Part shown: positions 1-7,641 of the stretch, in pieces | Position numbering within the stretch: position 1 is the stretch's first letter | Layout of the letters: the number at the start of each line of letters is the position of its first letter | Notes under the pieces: model-generated | Told to the model about the DNA's origin: nothing | Databases searched by the model: none | Seen by the model: the letters and a program-made list of their open reading frames with translations, nothing else | NCBI GenBank assembly: GCA_002728135.1 | Contig: PBVE01000015.1 | Location: 1-42,637, forward strand | Direction of reading: 5' to 3' | From: Rhodospirillaceae bacterium | GTDB taxonomy: Bacteria; Pseudomonadota; Alphaproteobacteria; UBA828 | Length of the DNA stretch: 42,637 bases | Position numbers and translations under genes: made by a program

Positions 1-126
1 CCCGAGGGTCCAGAAGGCGAATTTGGCCCCGAGGGTCCAGGTGGTGAATTTGGCCCCGAGGGTCCAGGTGGTGAATTTGGCCCCGAGGGCCCAGGTGGTG
101 AATTTGGCCCGAAGGGCCCAGGTGGC
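1..126 (+). repeat. 27-bp tandem repeat encoding a collagen-like nonapeptide
   Basis: Four successive 27-bp units begin at 1, 28, 55 and 82, and a degenerate fifth begins at 109. Each encodes PEGPGGEFG (first copy PEGPEGEFG). Copies 2 and 3 are identical and copy 4 differs at one third-codon position. The array is GC-rich compared with the AT-rich flanks. Because 27 is a multiple of three, copy-number change would keep the frame. The array runs into the left edge, so the true number of copies is unknown. Confidence 0.9.
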
Positions 127-2079
127 CCCCCTGAAGGGCCTGACTTTGGTCCAGACGGCCCACCCTCACTCTTTGTTTCCTCTGGACCTATTTATGGTGA
201 CCCATGGGGTGGAGGATATGGCCCGCCAAAACAAGAAGGCCCTCCCGCTTGGCTAAATCCTCCTGAAATTGGTTTCGCAATTGACCCATGGGGGGGTGTA
301 AATTATGTGCTTGCAGACGACCCATTTGCAGGTGGAGATCCATTTAAAGATCCATTTGGAGATCCATTCGGCAGCCCCTTTGGCTTTAGTCCATTTGGAA
401 TAGCTAGTTTGTTCAATCCATTCGGTGCTGGATTTGACAGTTTCAACGTTCTTCTAAACCCAAATGATGATTTTTTCTTTGGCCCTCCCGCGGCATCTAT
501 TCCTCTTTTACAAACTGGAAACGCTATACAATTAGCTAATACAGACTCTGCAGTAGATGGCCCTATTCTCACAGGACTTGGGGTTCTTCTTCACCAATCA
601 GGAACAGCATCAAATACATTTACTTCTGCAGGCACAGTCTTTGTTGGAGGTGGTGTAATTAATGATACAGATAATGCCGTTCCATCTGGCTTATTAATTG
701 ATAATATTAAAAAAAATGGGCAGACGGTAATTGGTTTCGAAAGTGGTTCACTTGAGGGACTTCAATTTCTTGGAAACGTCGCTGTAGTAGGTGCTTCTGG
801 ATCTATAACGCCAACAGAAGGAAACTTTCAAGCATTCCTATTAGCTGGCTCTGCTCCTGTTTCTCAAATAGAAAGTTTTCTAGGCGTCGACTTTGGTACT
901 CTCAGTTTTGGAGGAGTCGTAAATCCCACTTTTGGTTCCGCTATAGGTGCGTTTGTTGACGTAGTACCTGGCGATACTATCACTTTCGACTTTGATTTCA
1001 TTGATGCTGAATCAGCTGGAGGTAATTCGTTTAGTTTCTTTAAGGATTTTGCGTTTGCAACTTTTGGAGAACAGGGGATTGATAAAATAGTTGGTACAAA
1101 TGGGGCTGATACTCTTCTGGGTGGAAATGACAATGATGTTATAGAAGGACTTGGTGGAGCAGATGTAATCTCTGGTGGAGCAGGTGATGATATTATCTTA
1201 GGTGGTGCTGGAGCAGACACCATGGATGGTGGTCTCGGAACAGATACAGTTTCATTTTTTGATTTATCAGCTGCCGTAACTACAAATTTAGCTAACGGAA
1301 CTGCTGTCTCTGGTGGGGTAACGGATGTAATCAAAGATTTTGAGAATATTCTTGGTAGTACTTTAAATGATACTTTAACTGGTGATACAAATAATAATAC
1401 CATCGATGGATCTTCTGGAAATGACGTTATAAGTGGATCTGCTGGGGATGACCTTCTCATTGGAGGCCCGGGAGCAGATACTATGGATGGTGGCTCTGGA
1501 ACAGATACTGCTGACTTTGCTTCAGAAAATGCTGTTACCGTAAGTCTTAATGCAGGAACAGCAACCATAGGCGGTGTAGTGGATGCCCTTACAAACATTG
1601 AAAATATAAATGGAGGAGTTTTTGGGGATACCATAGCGGGTAATTCAGGAGCAAATGTTATTACTGGCGGAGCTGGTAATGATACTTTAACTGGAAATGG
1701 TGGAGCTGATACTTTCTTCTATCTCACACCAGGAGACAGTGCCGGTATTAATTCAAATGCTACACTTAGTTCAACAATTCTTGCTACAGACGGAGTTGAC
1801 AAAATAGCGGATTTTGTTAGCGGAACAGATAAAATAGGTATTAGTTCAGCATTTAATATTAAATCGATTATCACATCTGGTAGTAGCCAAAACTTTTTTA
1901 CAACATCATCCTATAACGGTACTAATTCAGGTGCTGCAAATGGAATAGATCATCTGGTTTTCGATACTACGGCAGATGCCTTGATTTATGACGACGATGT
2001 TGCAACAGCAGGTTATACAATTTTAACTGTTACAGATAATGTAAATATAGTAGCGGGTGACATTTCTATAATTACTTAG
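1..2079 (+). CDS. Secreted RTX-type calcium-binding repeat protein with collagen-like N-terminal repeats (5' partial)
   Basis: The reading frame is open from the first base, so the start lies outside the window; the GTG at 307 is only an internal codon. In order it shows Gly/Pro-rich nonapeptide repeats of the type GPEGPGGEF (nt 1-170), a DPFG-type Asp-Pro-Phe-Gly stretch (about 319-425), a beta-rich region (about 520-1060), then hemolysin-type calcium-binding nonapeptides (GGxGxDxUx, for example GGAGDDIILGGAGADTMDGG) in blocks near 1120-1232, 1390-1500 and 1630-1715. The C-terminus is Asp/Ser/Thr-rich with a DKIADFVSGTDKIGI element typical of type I secretion substrates. No T1SS genes are in the window. 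Known for the family: calcium-dependent folding after export through an ABC/MFP/TolC channel. Inferred: a surface or released protein, perhaps an adhesin. No catalytic motif (such as the HExxH of serralysins) is visible in this part, so the function is open. Confidence 0.85.
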   Translation, partial: PEGPEGEFGPEGPGGEFGPEGPGGEFGPEGPGGEFGPKGPGGPPEGPDFGPDGPPSLFVSSGPIYGDPWGGGYGPPKQEGPPAWLNPPEIGFAIDPWGGVNYVLADDPFAGGDPFKDPFGDPFGSPFGFSPFGIASLFNPFGAGFDSFNVLLNPNDDFFFGPPAASIPLLQTGNAIQLANTDSAVDGPILTGLGVLLHQSGTASNTFTSAGTVFVGGGVINDTDNAVPSGLLIDNIKKNGQTVIGFESGSLEGLQFLGNVAVVGASGSITPTEGNFQAFLLAGSAPVSQIESFLGVDFGTLSFGGVVNPTFGSAIGAFVDVVPGDTITFDFDFIDAESAGGNSFSFFKDFAFATFGEQGIDKIVGTNGADTLLGGNDNDVIEGLGGADVISGGAGDDIILGGAGADTMDGGLGTDTVSFFDLSAAVTTNLANGTAVSGGVTDVIKDFENILGSTLNDTLTGDTNNNTIDGSSGNDVISGSAGDDLLIGGPGADTMDGGSGTDTADFASENAVTVSLNAGTATIGGVVDALTNIENINGGVFGDTIAGNSGANVITGGAGNDTLTGNGGADTFFYLTPGDSAGINSNATLSSTILATDGVDKIADFVSGTDKIGISSAFNIKSIITSGSSQNFFTTSSYNGTNSGAANGIDHLVFDTTADALIYDDDVATAGYTILTVTDNVNIVAGDISIIT

Positions 2080-2093
2080 TAATATATTCTTAT

Positions 2094-3116
2094 TCATTGT
2101 CCATTATACACCACACTATTTTCCGAAATAATTGATTCTTGGGCTTCCAAAAGTGCGACAGCCTCATCCGTTGATACAAGTTTAAATACTGTTTCTTCAA
2201 ATGGACGGGTCTGCCCTATTCGAGACATGTCTATAGAGATAACAACTGCTATGCGTGCAAAACCTCCTACAGTAGGAGAATCTACTGAAAGCACAATTGG
2301 TTCTATTCCTGATGGAACCTGAATAGTCCCTATTGGAGCTCCTGGATCAATAACAATATTTGATGGATCAGCACCTGCATCTTCAATTAAATAATTTGGG
2401 CGACCTTCACAAAATTCTAATTTGGGCCCTATATATCGCATACCAGTTCTATCCGCTTTTTGACTTTGTTTCCATTTATAACTGTAAAACTTCTCTATAC
2501 TGGCCTTTGTAAAAATATTTGCCTCTGGACCAGACACAACTCTAACTTCCCAAGGACTTTCGTAACTTGGTATTAAATCCTTTTTATAGCTGCGATATAA
2601 TAACTGCTCTATATCTGATAGAGGTTGTCCAACCATTAATTTATCACCACATCGAAGCGCACGACCAAAATAACCTCCAAATTGTCCACTTAAATGTGTA
2701 GATCGACTTTCCATATATAGAGGAACATCAAAACCTCCATTTACAGCCAAATAAGATCTCGCTCCTTTTTTAGATATTCCACAAGAGAGAATTTGACCAT
2801 TCCGTATTAAATTGTTTGACCATGGAACAATTGGTTTTTCATCTATTAAAGCAAATGTATTAGCTCCAGTAAGAGAAATTAAATGATCACCAATAGACCG
2901 AATTTGTAATCCACCTAGTGCAATCTCTAATCCAGCACAACCTACTCTGGATCGAGAAAGAATAGGGCCACTATCTGGATTTCCAACTAGAAGATTTGCC
3001 ACCCTGAGAGCAAATAGATCTTGAGCACCAGAAGGAGGAACACCTTTACTTTGACCTCCAGCTCTACCCGCATCTTGAACTGTAGTTTGTATACCAGGTT
3101 TTAAAACTTCAAACAT
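2094..3116 (-). CDS. pxpC: PxpC/KipA-type 5-oxoprolinase (biotin-dependent carboxyltransferase-like) subunit
   Basis: The N-terminus MFEVLKPGIQTTVQDAGR, followed by a GVPPSGAQD segment and GNPDSG, is characteristic of the KipA/PxpC/allophanate-hydrolase-subunit-2 family. The length of 340 aa is close to the family norm. The frame is open further upstream to 3236, but the ATG at 3116 is chosen because the family N-terminus starts exactly there and a GGGGAAAAGGAA Shine-Dalgarno precedes it. It overlaps the end of pxpB by 8 bp, which implies translational coupling. Known: PxpB and PxpC act with PxpA in ATP-dependent opening of 5-oxoproline, and the same fold occurs in urea carboxylases. No pxpA (LamB/YcsF) gene is in the window, so the substrate is not certain. 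Confidence 0.87.
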   Translation of the reverse strand: MFEVLKPGIQTTVQDAGRAGGQSKGVPPSGAQDLFALRVANLLVGNPDSGPILSRSRVGCAGLEIALGGLQIRSIGDHLISLTGANTFALIDEKPIVPWSNNLIRNGQILSCGISKKGARSYLAVNGGFDVPLYMESRSTHLSGQFGGYFGRALRCGDKLMVGQPLSDIEQLLYRSYKKDLIPSYESPWEVRVVSGPEANIFTKASIEKFYSYKWKQSQKADRTGMRYIGPKLEFCEGRPNYLIEDAGADPSNIVIDPGAPIGTIQVPSGIEPIVLSVDSPTVGGFARIAVVISIDMSRIGQTRPFEETVFKLVSTDEAVALLEAQESIISENSVVYNGQ

Positions 3117-3993
3117 TTCCTTTTCCCCATATCTGGTCTGCATTAGGGTCAAGTTTTTGCGTTGGCTGTCCGATTTTAGATAACCACATGCAATAAGCTT
3201 CACAATCAAAAATGCCATTTTCCACTTTATATTCATAAAGACCAGCCTTTACCGCCGCTCGAATGTCTTCATATTCCTCTCGTGATATTGAGACATAACG
3301 ATGGCGATCACCTGCCCGAGAAAGTATTGGCGTGTCACCAAATATTGGGTTTTTTAATTCTGGATCAAATATATCTATAGGAGTTCGGCCAAAGAGCTGC
3401 CCACCACCAGGTACACGAATAGGATAAATTGTAGAAACCAATCCCCCAAAGTTCAAAAGACGCTCATGAGTCCATGTCCTAGGTGTACGATATAAAGGTG
3501 CACCTATACGTTTATCTGGCTCCATAGCATATGACATAAATGCTCCTGGAACAAACCCAACCCCAGTAACCCAATAGTCTGATGATGTATGCCTGTTTAT
3601 TACCTCTTTTATTGTTATTCCATTAAATTGTGCAATATATTCCATATTGTTCTGTACGCCAAAGGCTTCAGCACAGTCTTTAGACCATGGATCATCATAT
3701 AATGCTGGAATAATTAATCGCCTGCTAGGCAGGCTAGTTACTTGTGTTTCAGAAACTAAAAGGTCTTGAATATAATCAATAAGAAATGAAACTTTGGTTA
3801 TTCTTTGATCGAATACTATGCCCAGAGTTCGAACCTGCGGATTTGTTTCAATCAAGCCTCTAATTGGATTTTTCTTAATAGCTTTATCAAGAGCAAGAAT
3901 TTGAAAATTTATGGGTATACTAGACTCATCACCAAACTCAACATTTATTGAACAATCACCCATTTGACGAAATATAGGCTGTTCGTAAATCAC
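3109..3993 (-). CDS. pxpB: PxpB/KipI-type 5-oxoprolinase subunit, with C-terminal extension
   Basis: KipI-family features are RTPRTWTHERL, a GGLVSTIYPIRVPGGGQLFG segment and GRTPIDIFDP followed by RAGDRHRYVSIS. At 294 aa it is longer than stand-alone PxpB/KipI proteins (about 220-240 aa). The extra residues after RYVSIS (EEYEDIRAAVKAGLYEY... FDCEAYCMWL) resemble the tail of the corresponding segment of urea carboxylase, from memory of that family. The start is GTG at 3993; an in-frame ATG at residue 11 is an alternative. The TGA stop lies inside the pxpC start region. It forms an operon with pxpC and is divergent from the flavin monooxygenase gene. The role is in ATP-dependent hydrolysis or carboxylation of a cyclic amide or urea-like substrate; the exact substrate is unknown. 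Confidence 0.82.
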   Translation of the reverse strand: MIYEQPIFRQMGDCSINVEFGDESSIPINFQILALDKAIKKNPIRGLIETNPQVRTLGIVFDQRITKVSFLIDYIQDLLVSETQVTSLPSRRLIIPALYDDPWSKDCAEAFGVQNNMEYIAQFNGITIKEVINRHTSSDYWVTGVGFVPGAFMSYAMEPDKRIGAPLYRTPRTWTHERLLNFGGLVSTIYPIRVPGGGQLFGRTPIDIFDPELKNPIFGDTPILSRAGDRHRYVSISREEYEDIRAAVKAGLYEYKVENGIFDCEAYCMWLSKIGQPTQKLDPNADQIWGKGNV

Positions 3994-4064
3994 TGTTTTT
4001 CTACCCTTATCAATTTTTTGACAAAAAGCTACAATATTAGTTTAATCTAACATCATACACATAT

Positions 4065-4092
4065 AAAACATTTCTGTTATCAGAAATGTTTT
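4065..4092. promoter_or_regulatory. Perfect 12-bp dyad (4-nt spacer) in the divergent pxpB / monooxygenase promoter region
   Basis: Arm AAAACATTTCTG (4065-4076) is exactly mirrored by CAGAAATGTTTT (4081-4092) around TTAT. Both flanking genes read away from it, so a terminator has no obvious upstream transcript to stop. A shared operator, or a hairpin in the leader of the monooxygenase mRNA, fits better. No regulator gene is adjacent. Confidence 0.6.
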
Positions 4093-4176
4093 TCTAAGTA
4101 ATTCAAGCTAATAATTATCCGCATCCAAACATTGTAAAGATGACTAAGTTAAAGGCAAAAGTTTTTGAAGAATAAC

Positions 4177-5271
4177 ATGTACAATAAAAACCCTTTTAAA
4201 TTGGGAGTCTTTTCACCTAACTGTGGTGGAGGGATGGCTATTACAACAGTTTCTGAACGCTGGGATGCAAGCTGGGAAAATAATCTTTCCCTTGCAAAAA
4301 TGCTCGATGAAGCCGGTATTGAATTTATTTTACCCATAGCACGGTGGATTGGATATGGAGGTAAAACAGATTTTCAAGGCTCAAACTTGGAAACAATAAC
4401 ATGGTGTTCAGGACTTCTCGCCTCTACCAAAAATATTTCTGTTTTTGCCACTGCACATACATCCTTTCATCATCCTATAGTCGCTGCAAAAATGTTTTCC
4501 ACAATGGATCATATTTCAAAAGGAAGATTTGGTTTAAATGTTGTTTGTGGGTGGAATGCACAAGAATATGAAATGTTTAATATTGAACTGTCTAATAAAC
4601 ATGAGATTAGATACGAATACGGTCAAGAATGGTTTGATATAATTAAGCGTATTTGGACCGACGATAAACCTTTTGATTGGCATGGAAAATACTTCACACT
4701 AAATAATGTACATGGTAACCCCAAACCATATAATCAAAAAATACCTCCGATTATGAACGCTGGGTCGTCTAATGAGGGCCAAGAGTTTGCAGCTCGTAAT
4801 GCAAATTATTTGTTTACTGTTCTTGTTGATTTAGATACTGGTGCAGAAAACGTTAAGTCTATAAAACAGCGAGCCGCAAAACATGGAAGAGATGTTGGAG
4901 TATTTACCACATCATATGTAGTTTGCCGCCCGACACAATCAGAAGCCGAGGAATATCATGAATTTTACTCCAATGAAAAAGCTGATTGGCCTGCTGTTGA
5001 TCAATTAATGAACCTCCAAGGCTTACATGCAAAAAGTTTTCCTCCTGAAGCTTTTAGCCAATTTCGAAATCGTTTTGCTGCTGGCCATGGAGTCTACCCC
5101 TTAGTTGGAACTCCAGATTATATAGCAGACGAAATGGAACGAATATACAAAGCAGGATATGAAGGAACTACTATCACATTTGTAAACTATCTTGATGAAT
5201 TCCCTTACTTTAGAGATGAGGTATTACCTCGTCTTGAAGCAAAAGGTATGCGTTCTATTCCAAATATATAA
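4177..5271 (+). CDS. LLM-class flavin-dependent monooxygenase, RutA-like
   Basis: A TIM-barrel luciferase-like monooxygenase of 364 aa. Key stretches are GYGGKTDFQGSNLETITW, TAHTSFHHPIVAAKM, ISKGRFGLNVVCGWNAQEYE and MNAGSSNEGQEFAARNA, which align by eye with pyrimidine monooxygenase RutA and also with DszA/SsuD-like enzymes. Such enzymes use FMNH2 from a partner reductase and O2; RutA opens the uracil ring. No flavin reductase or other rut genes (rutB-G) are nearby. ATG at 4177 is preferred over an in-frame TTG at 4165 because GAAG lies 7 nt upstream. It is divergent from pxpBC. The real substrate is unknown; a cyclic amide, another N-heterocycle or an organosulfur compound is possible. Confidence 0.8.
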   Translation: MYNKNPFKLGVFSPNCGGGMAITTVSERWDASWENNLSLAKMLDEAGIEFILPIARWIGYGGKTDFQGSNLETITWCSGLLASTKNISVFATAHTSFHHPIVAAKMFSTMDHISKGRFGLNVVCGWNAQEYEMFNIELSNKHEIRYEYGQEWFDIIKRIWTDDKPFDWHGKYFTLNNVHGNPKPYNQKIPPIMNAGSSNEGQEFAARNANYLFTVLVDLDTGAENVKSIKQRAAKHGRDVGVFTTSYVVCRPTQSEAEEYHEFYSNEKADWPAVDQLMNLQGLHAKSFPPEAFSQFRNRFAAGHGVYPLVGTPDYIADEMERIYKAGYEGTTITFVNYLDEFPYFRDEVLPRLEAKGMRSIPNI

Positions 5272-5285
5272 TTTGTAAGGCCGCT

Positions 5286-6173
5286 TCAAGACTTAGGCCT
5301 AAAATCACTCTTAAGACTTATTTCAGCATCGTCTGCTGTTATTTTTCCTTCATTAATAAGTTGCAAAAGATGGGCCAATACGGATCTTTGTGCAGCATTA
5401 TGAAGCCGTGGGTCAACATCAGTATATAATTTTTTAACCATATCACTTACCCTACTAATACCTTGTTCTATACAGTCTAAAATAGAAATCTCTCGTTGAT
5501 CTCTATGGGCTATTAAATATGCTAAATATGATTTTGGATTATCAATCGCTGGTCCATGTGTTGGTAGAAAAAAATCATTATTACGTCCCATTAATAACTT
5601 AAGAGAATTACGGTAAGCAGCCATATCTCCATCTGGTGGAGATACAATTGTTGTAGACCAACCCATTACGTGATCACCCGGAAACAAAATTCTACTCTCT
5701 TTCAACTCAAAACAAACATGGTTTGATGTGTGGCCAGGAGTATGAATAACCTCAAAAGTATAATCACCACCCTCTATAATTTGTCCATCACGTAGCTCAA
5801 AGTCAGGTATAAATTCATAATCTGCCCCTTCTTCAACTGATGGACCCTTGTCTCCACCATGTGGTCCAAAACCATATGTTGATGCACCCGTTATTTTCTT
5901 TAAAATTTTGGCTGCAGGAGAATGATCTAGATGTGTATGAGTAATCAATATGTGGCTTATTCTTTCACCTTCTAACTCGTGAATTAGAGCATTTATATGA
6001 TCAGGTATATTTGGTCCGGGATCAATAACAGCAACATTTCCACTACCTACAATATACGTACCGGTTCCATGATAAGTGAATGGCCCTGGATTATGGGCCA
6101 TTACTCTCCGTATTCCAGGCCTAAAAGTTGTTGATATTCCATATTGAATATTATCTTCAAGAAAAAATTTCAT
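5286..6173 (-). CDS. Metallo-beta-lactamase-fold hydrolase, LACTB2-like
   Basis: The 295-aa protein carries the zinc-binding motif THTHLDH (residues 78-84), then HTPGHTSNH near 145-153, FPGDHVMGW and a final LPTHGPAI, giving the full set of MBL metal ligands. The C-terminal 60 or so residues (LYTDVDPRLHNAAQRSVLAH and on) match the small winged-helix tail found in LACTB2-type proteins. Human LACTB2 is an RNA endonuclease, while many bacterial relatives are annotated as generic hydrolases, so the substrate is open. The ATG lies 1 nt after the stop of the upstream ABC ATPase gene, so the two are co-transcribed and probably coupled. It converges with the monooxygenase gene. Confidence 0.85.
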   Translation of the reverse strand: MKFFLEDNIQYGISTTFRPGIRRVMAHNPGPFTYHGTGTYIVGSGNVAVIDPGPNIPDHINALIHELEGERISHILITHTHLDHSPAAKILKKITGASTYGFGPHGGDKGPSVEEGADYEFIPDFELRDGQIIEGGDYTFEVIHTPGHTSNHVCFELKESRILFPGDHVMGWSTTIVSPPDGDMAAYRNSLKLLMGRNNDFFLPTHGPAIDNPKSYLAYLIAHRDQREISILDCIEQGISRVSDMVKKLYTDVDPRLHNAAQRSVLAHLLQLINEGKITADDAEISLKSDFRPKS

Positions 6174-6174
6174 C

Positions 6175-7140
6175 TTAATCCGACATATTGTATTTTGCTG
6201 AACTTGTTAAGTGGAGAAATGCATCCTCTAAATCAGCTTCTTTAGTAGTAATATCAATTATGTTTATTCCTCCATCACTTAATTTATCTAATAATTTAGA
6301 GATATTAAAATTCCTGCTTTTATAACAAATTAAAAGTTCGTGTGGAGATAAAATTTTACAATCCAAATTATTTAATTCTTTAGGAACTACATCTAAGGCA
6401 TCTTCAGTTGTGATGATTATTTCTTTTTTGTCCAAAGGAGCTAATAGTGCAGATGTTTTATCACAAGCAACCAAGGAACCTTCATATATTATCGCTATTT
6501 TGTCACAAAGAGCCTCGGCCTCTTCAAGGTAATGTGTCGTTAACACTATTGTTGTCCCTGATTCATTTAGTTCTCGAAGATATGCCCATAACTGTTGTCT
6601 TAACTCAACGTCAACACCGGCAGTTGGCTCATCTAAAATTACTACTGGAGGACTATGAACTAATGCTTTAGCAACCATCAAACGTCTTCTCATACCACCA
6701 GAGAGAGATCGTGCATAAGCATCTGCTTGATCAGAAAGTCCAACAGCTTCAAGAATTGCATCAGTTTTTTTGTTGGAATCCTTTATTCCATAATATCCTG
6801 CTTGCACATCAAGAGCCTCACGGGCAGTAAAGAATGGATCTAGAACTAATTCTTGAGGCACAACACCAATCGACATTCTTGCCAATCTCATATCCTTGAT
6901 GGTGTAATAACCACATATTTTAGCTTGTCCAGATGTTCTATTAACTAAGCCTGCTAATATATTTATAAAAGTCGATTTTCCAGCACCATTAGGACCCAAT
7001 AATCCAAAAAATGAGCCACGTGGAACTTCAATATCTAATCCTTTTAATGCCTCGATAGAATCATTTTTTTGACTTTTATATATTTTTCTTAATTCTAAAG
7101 TTTTAATTGCAGGTTCTTGACCAGTGAGAAGATTTTCCAT
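6175..7140 (-). CDS. ABC transporter ATP-binding protein (ABC-2/DrrA-CcmA type), without adjacent permease
   Basis: Walker A GPNGAGKST (residues 49-57), signature LSGGM (146-150), Walker B ILDEPTAGVD (168-177) and the H-loop TTH (201-203) are all intact, so it should be an active ATPase. The C-terminal segment of about 90 residues after the ATPase core is typical of the DrrA/NodI/YadG-type exporter ATPases. These normally pair with an ABC-2 membrane permease, but none is adjacent: the next gene in the operon encodes the MBL-fold hydrolase and the upstream side is a divergent intergenic region. The permease must be elsewhere. The ATG at 7140 has only a weak Shine-Dalgarno. Confidence 0.88.
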   Translation of the reverse strand: MENLLTGQEPAIKTLELRKIYKSQKNDSIEALKGLDIEVPRGSFFGLLGPNGAGKSTFINILAGLVNRTSGQAKICGYYTIKDMRLARMSIGVVPQELVLDPFFTAREALDVQAGYYGIKDSNKKTDAILEAVGLSDQADAYARSLSGGMRRRLMVAKALVHSPPVVILDEPTAGVDVELRQQLWAYLRELNESGTTIVLTTHYLEEAEALCDKIAIIYEGSLVACDKTSALLAPLDKKEIIITTEDALDVVPKELNNLDCKILSPHELLICYKSRNFNISKLLDKLSDGGINIIDITTKEADLEDAFLHLTSSAKYNMSD

Positions 7141-7341
7141 AATTTCAGACTAACTTTTTTAAGAAAAAATATAAATAAGCTAATATCATCTATTTGGAGT
7201 GTATTATTAAACAAATAGAATATTGCTATCAAATTTTTTAAAAGTGAGAAAACTCAAATTCTTGTTGATTGAAAAAATCTATGGTTATCATCAGAGTGAT
7301 ATATTGGTCAACAAATCATCTGAATGTTTTAGGAATTTAAT

Positions 7342-7515
7342 ATGAATCAAATTACTAGTCCTCCCGAAACCATAGAATCTGAATCAAAACAGGTATCATG
7401 TAATGGTGATGGAGGCCCCCTTGGACACCCTCTTGTTTATCTTAACATGGGAGAAAAAGATTGGGTTGAATGTCCTTACTGTGATCGAAAATTTATTTAT
7501 AAACCAAAAAAATAA
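7342..7515 (+). CDS. Zinc-finger (zf-CHCC) domain protein, 57 aa
   Basis: The small ORF is ATG 7342 to TAA 7513-7515. The sequence contains VSCNGDGGPLGHPLVYLNMG followed by VECPYCDRKFIY, the hallmark of the zf-CHCC family (bacterial relatives of the C-terminal part of the complex I subunit NDUFS6). Zinc ligands are Cys20, His29, Cys44 and Cys47. Proteins of this size, 55-75 aa, are widespread in alphaproteobacteria, often as single small genes. An AGGA lies 8 nt before the ATG. It is followed 126 bp later by polA on the same strand. The molecular role in bacteria is not settled; a link to complex I assembly is an inference from homology. Confidence 0.88.
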   Translation: MNQITSPPETIESESKQVSCNGDGGPLGHPLVYLNMGEKDWVECPYCDRKFIYKPKK

Positions 7516-7641
7516 CTCACATAACATCAAGCACATCACCTTTGTTATAAATGTTTTTTTTATATTAGAGTTGATACACGTATTTAGAGCTCAACTTAAT
7601 GTTTATTTTCTGTTAAAACGACAAATCAAGGTAAAATTAGA

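Noticed and set aside
23..256. Open frame over the 27-bp array with its own ATG, encoding APRVQVVNL-type repeats
   Set aside because: It is in frame 2 over a repeat whose length is a multiple of three, so every frame stays open if one copy has no stop. The frame-1 reading continues into the RTX protein and is clearly the real one.
3826..3842. GTTCGAAC-like element resembling a tRNA T-loop
   Set aside because: It lies inside pxpB coding sequence, and no acceptor, D or anticodon stems can be drawn around it.
7516..7641. Possible gene or RNA between the zf-CHCC gene and polA
   Set aside because: Only a 6-bp AGTTGA/TCAACT repeat and A/T runs are seen; no conserved RNA motif and no ORF with a ribosome-binding site.
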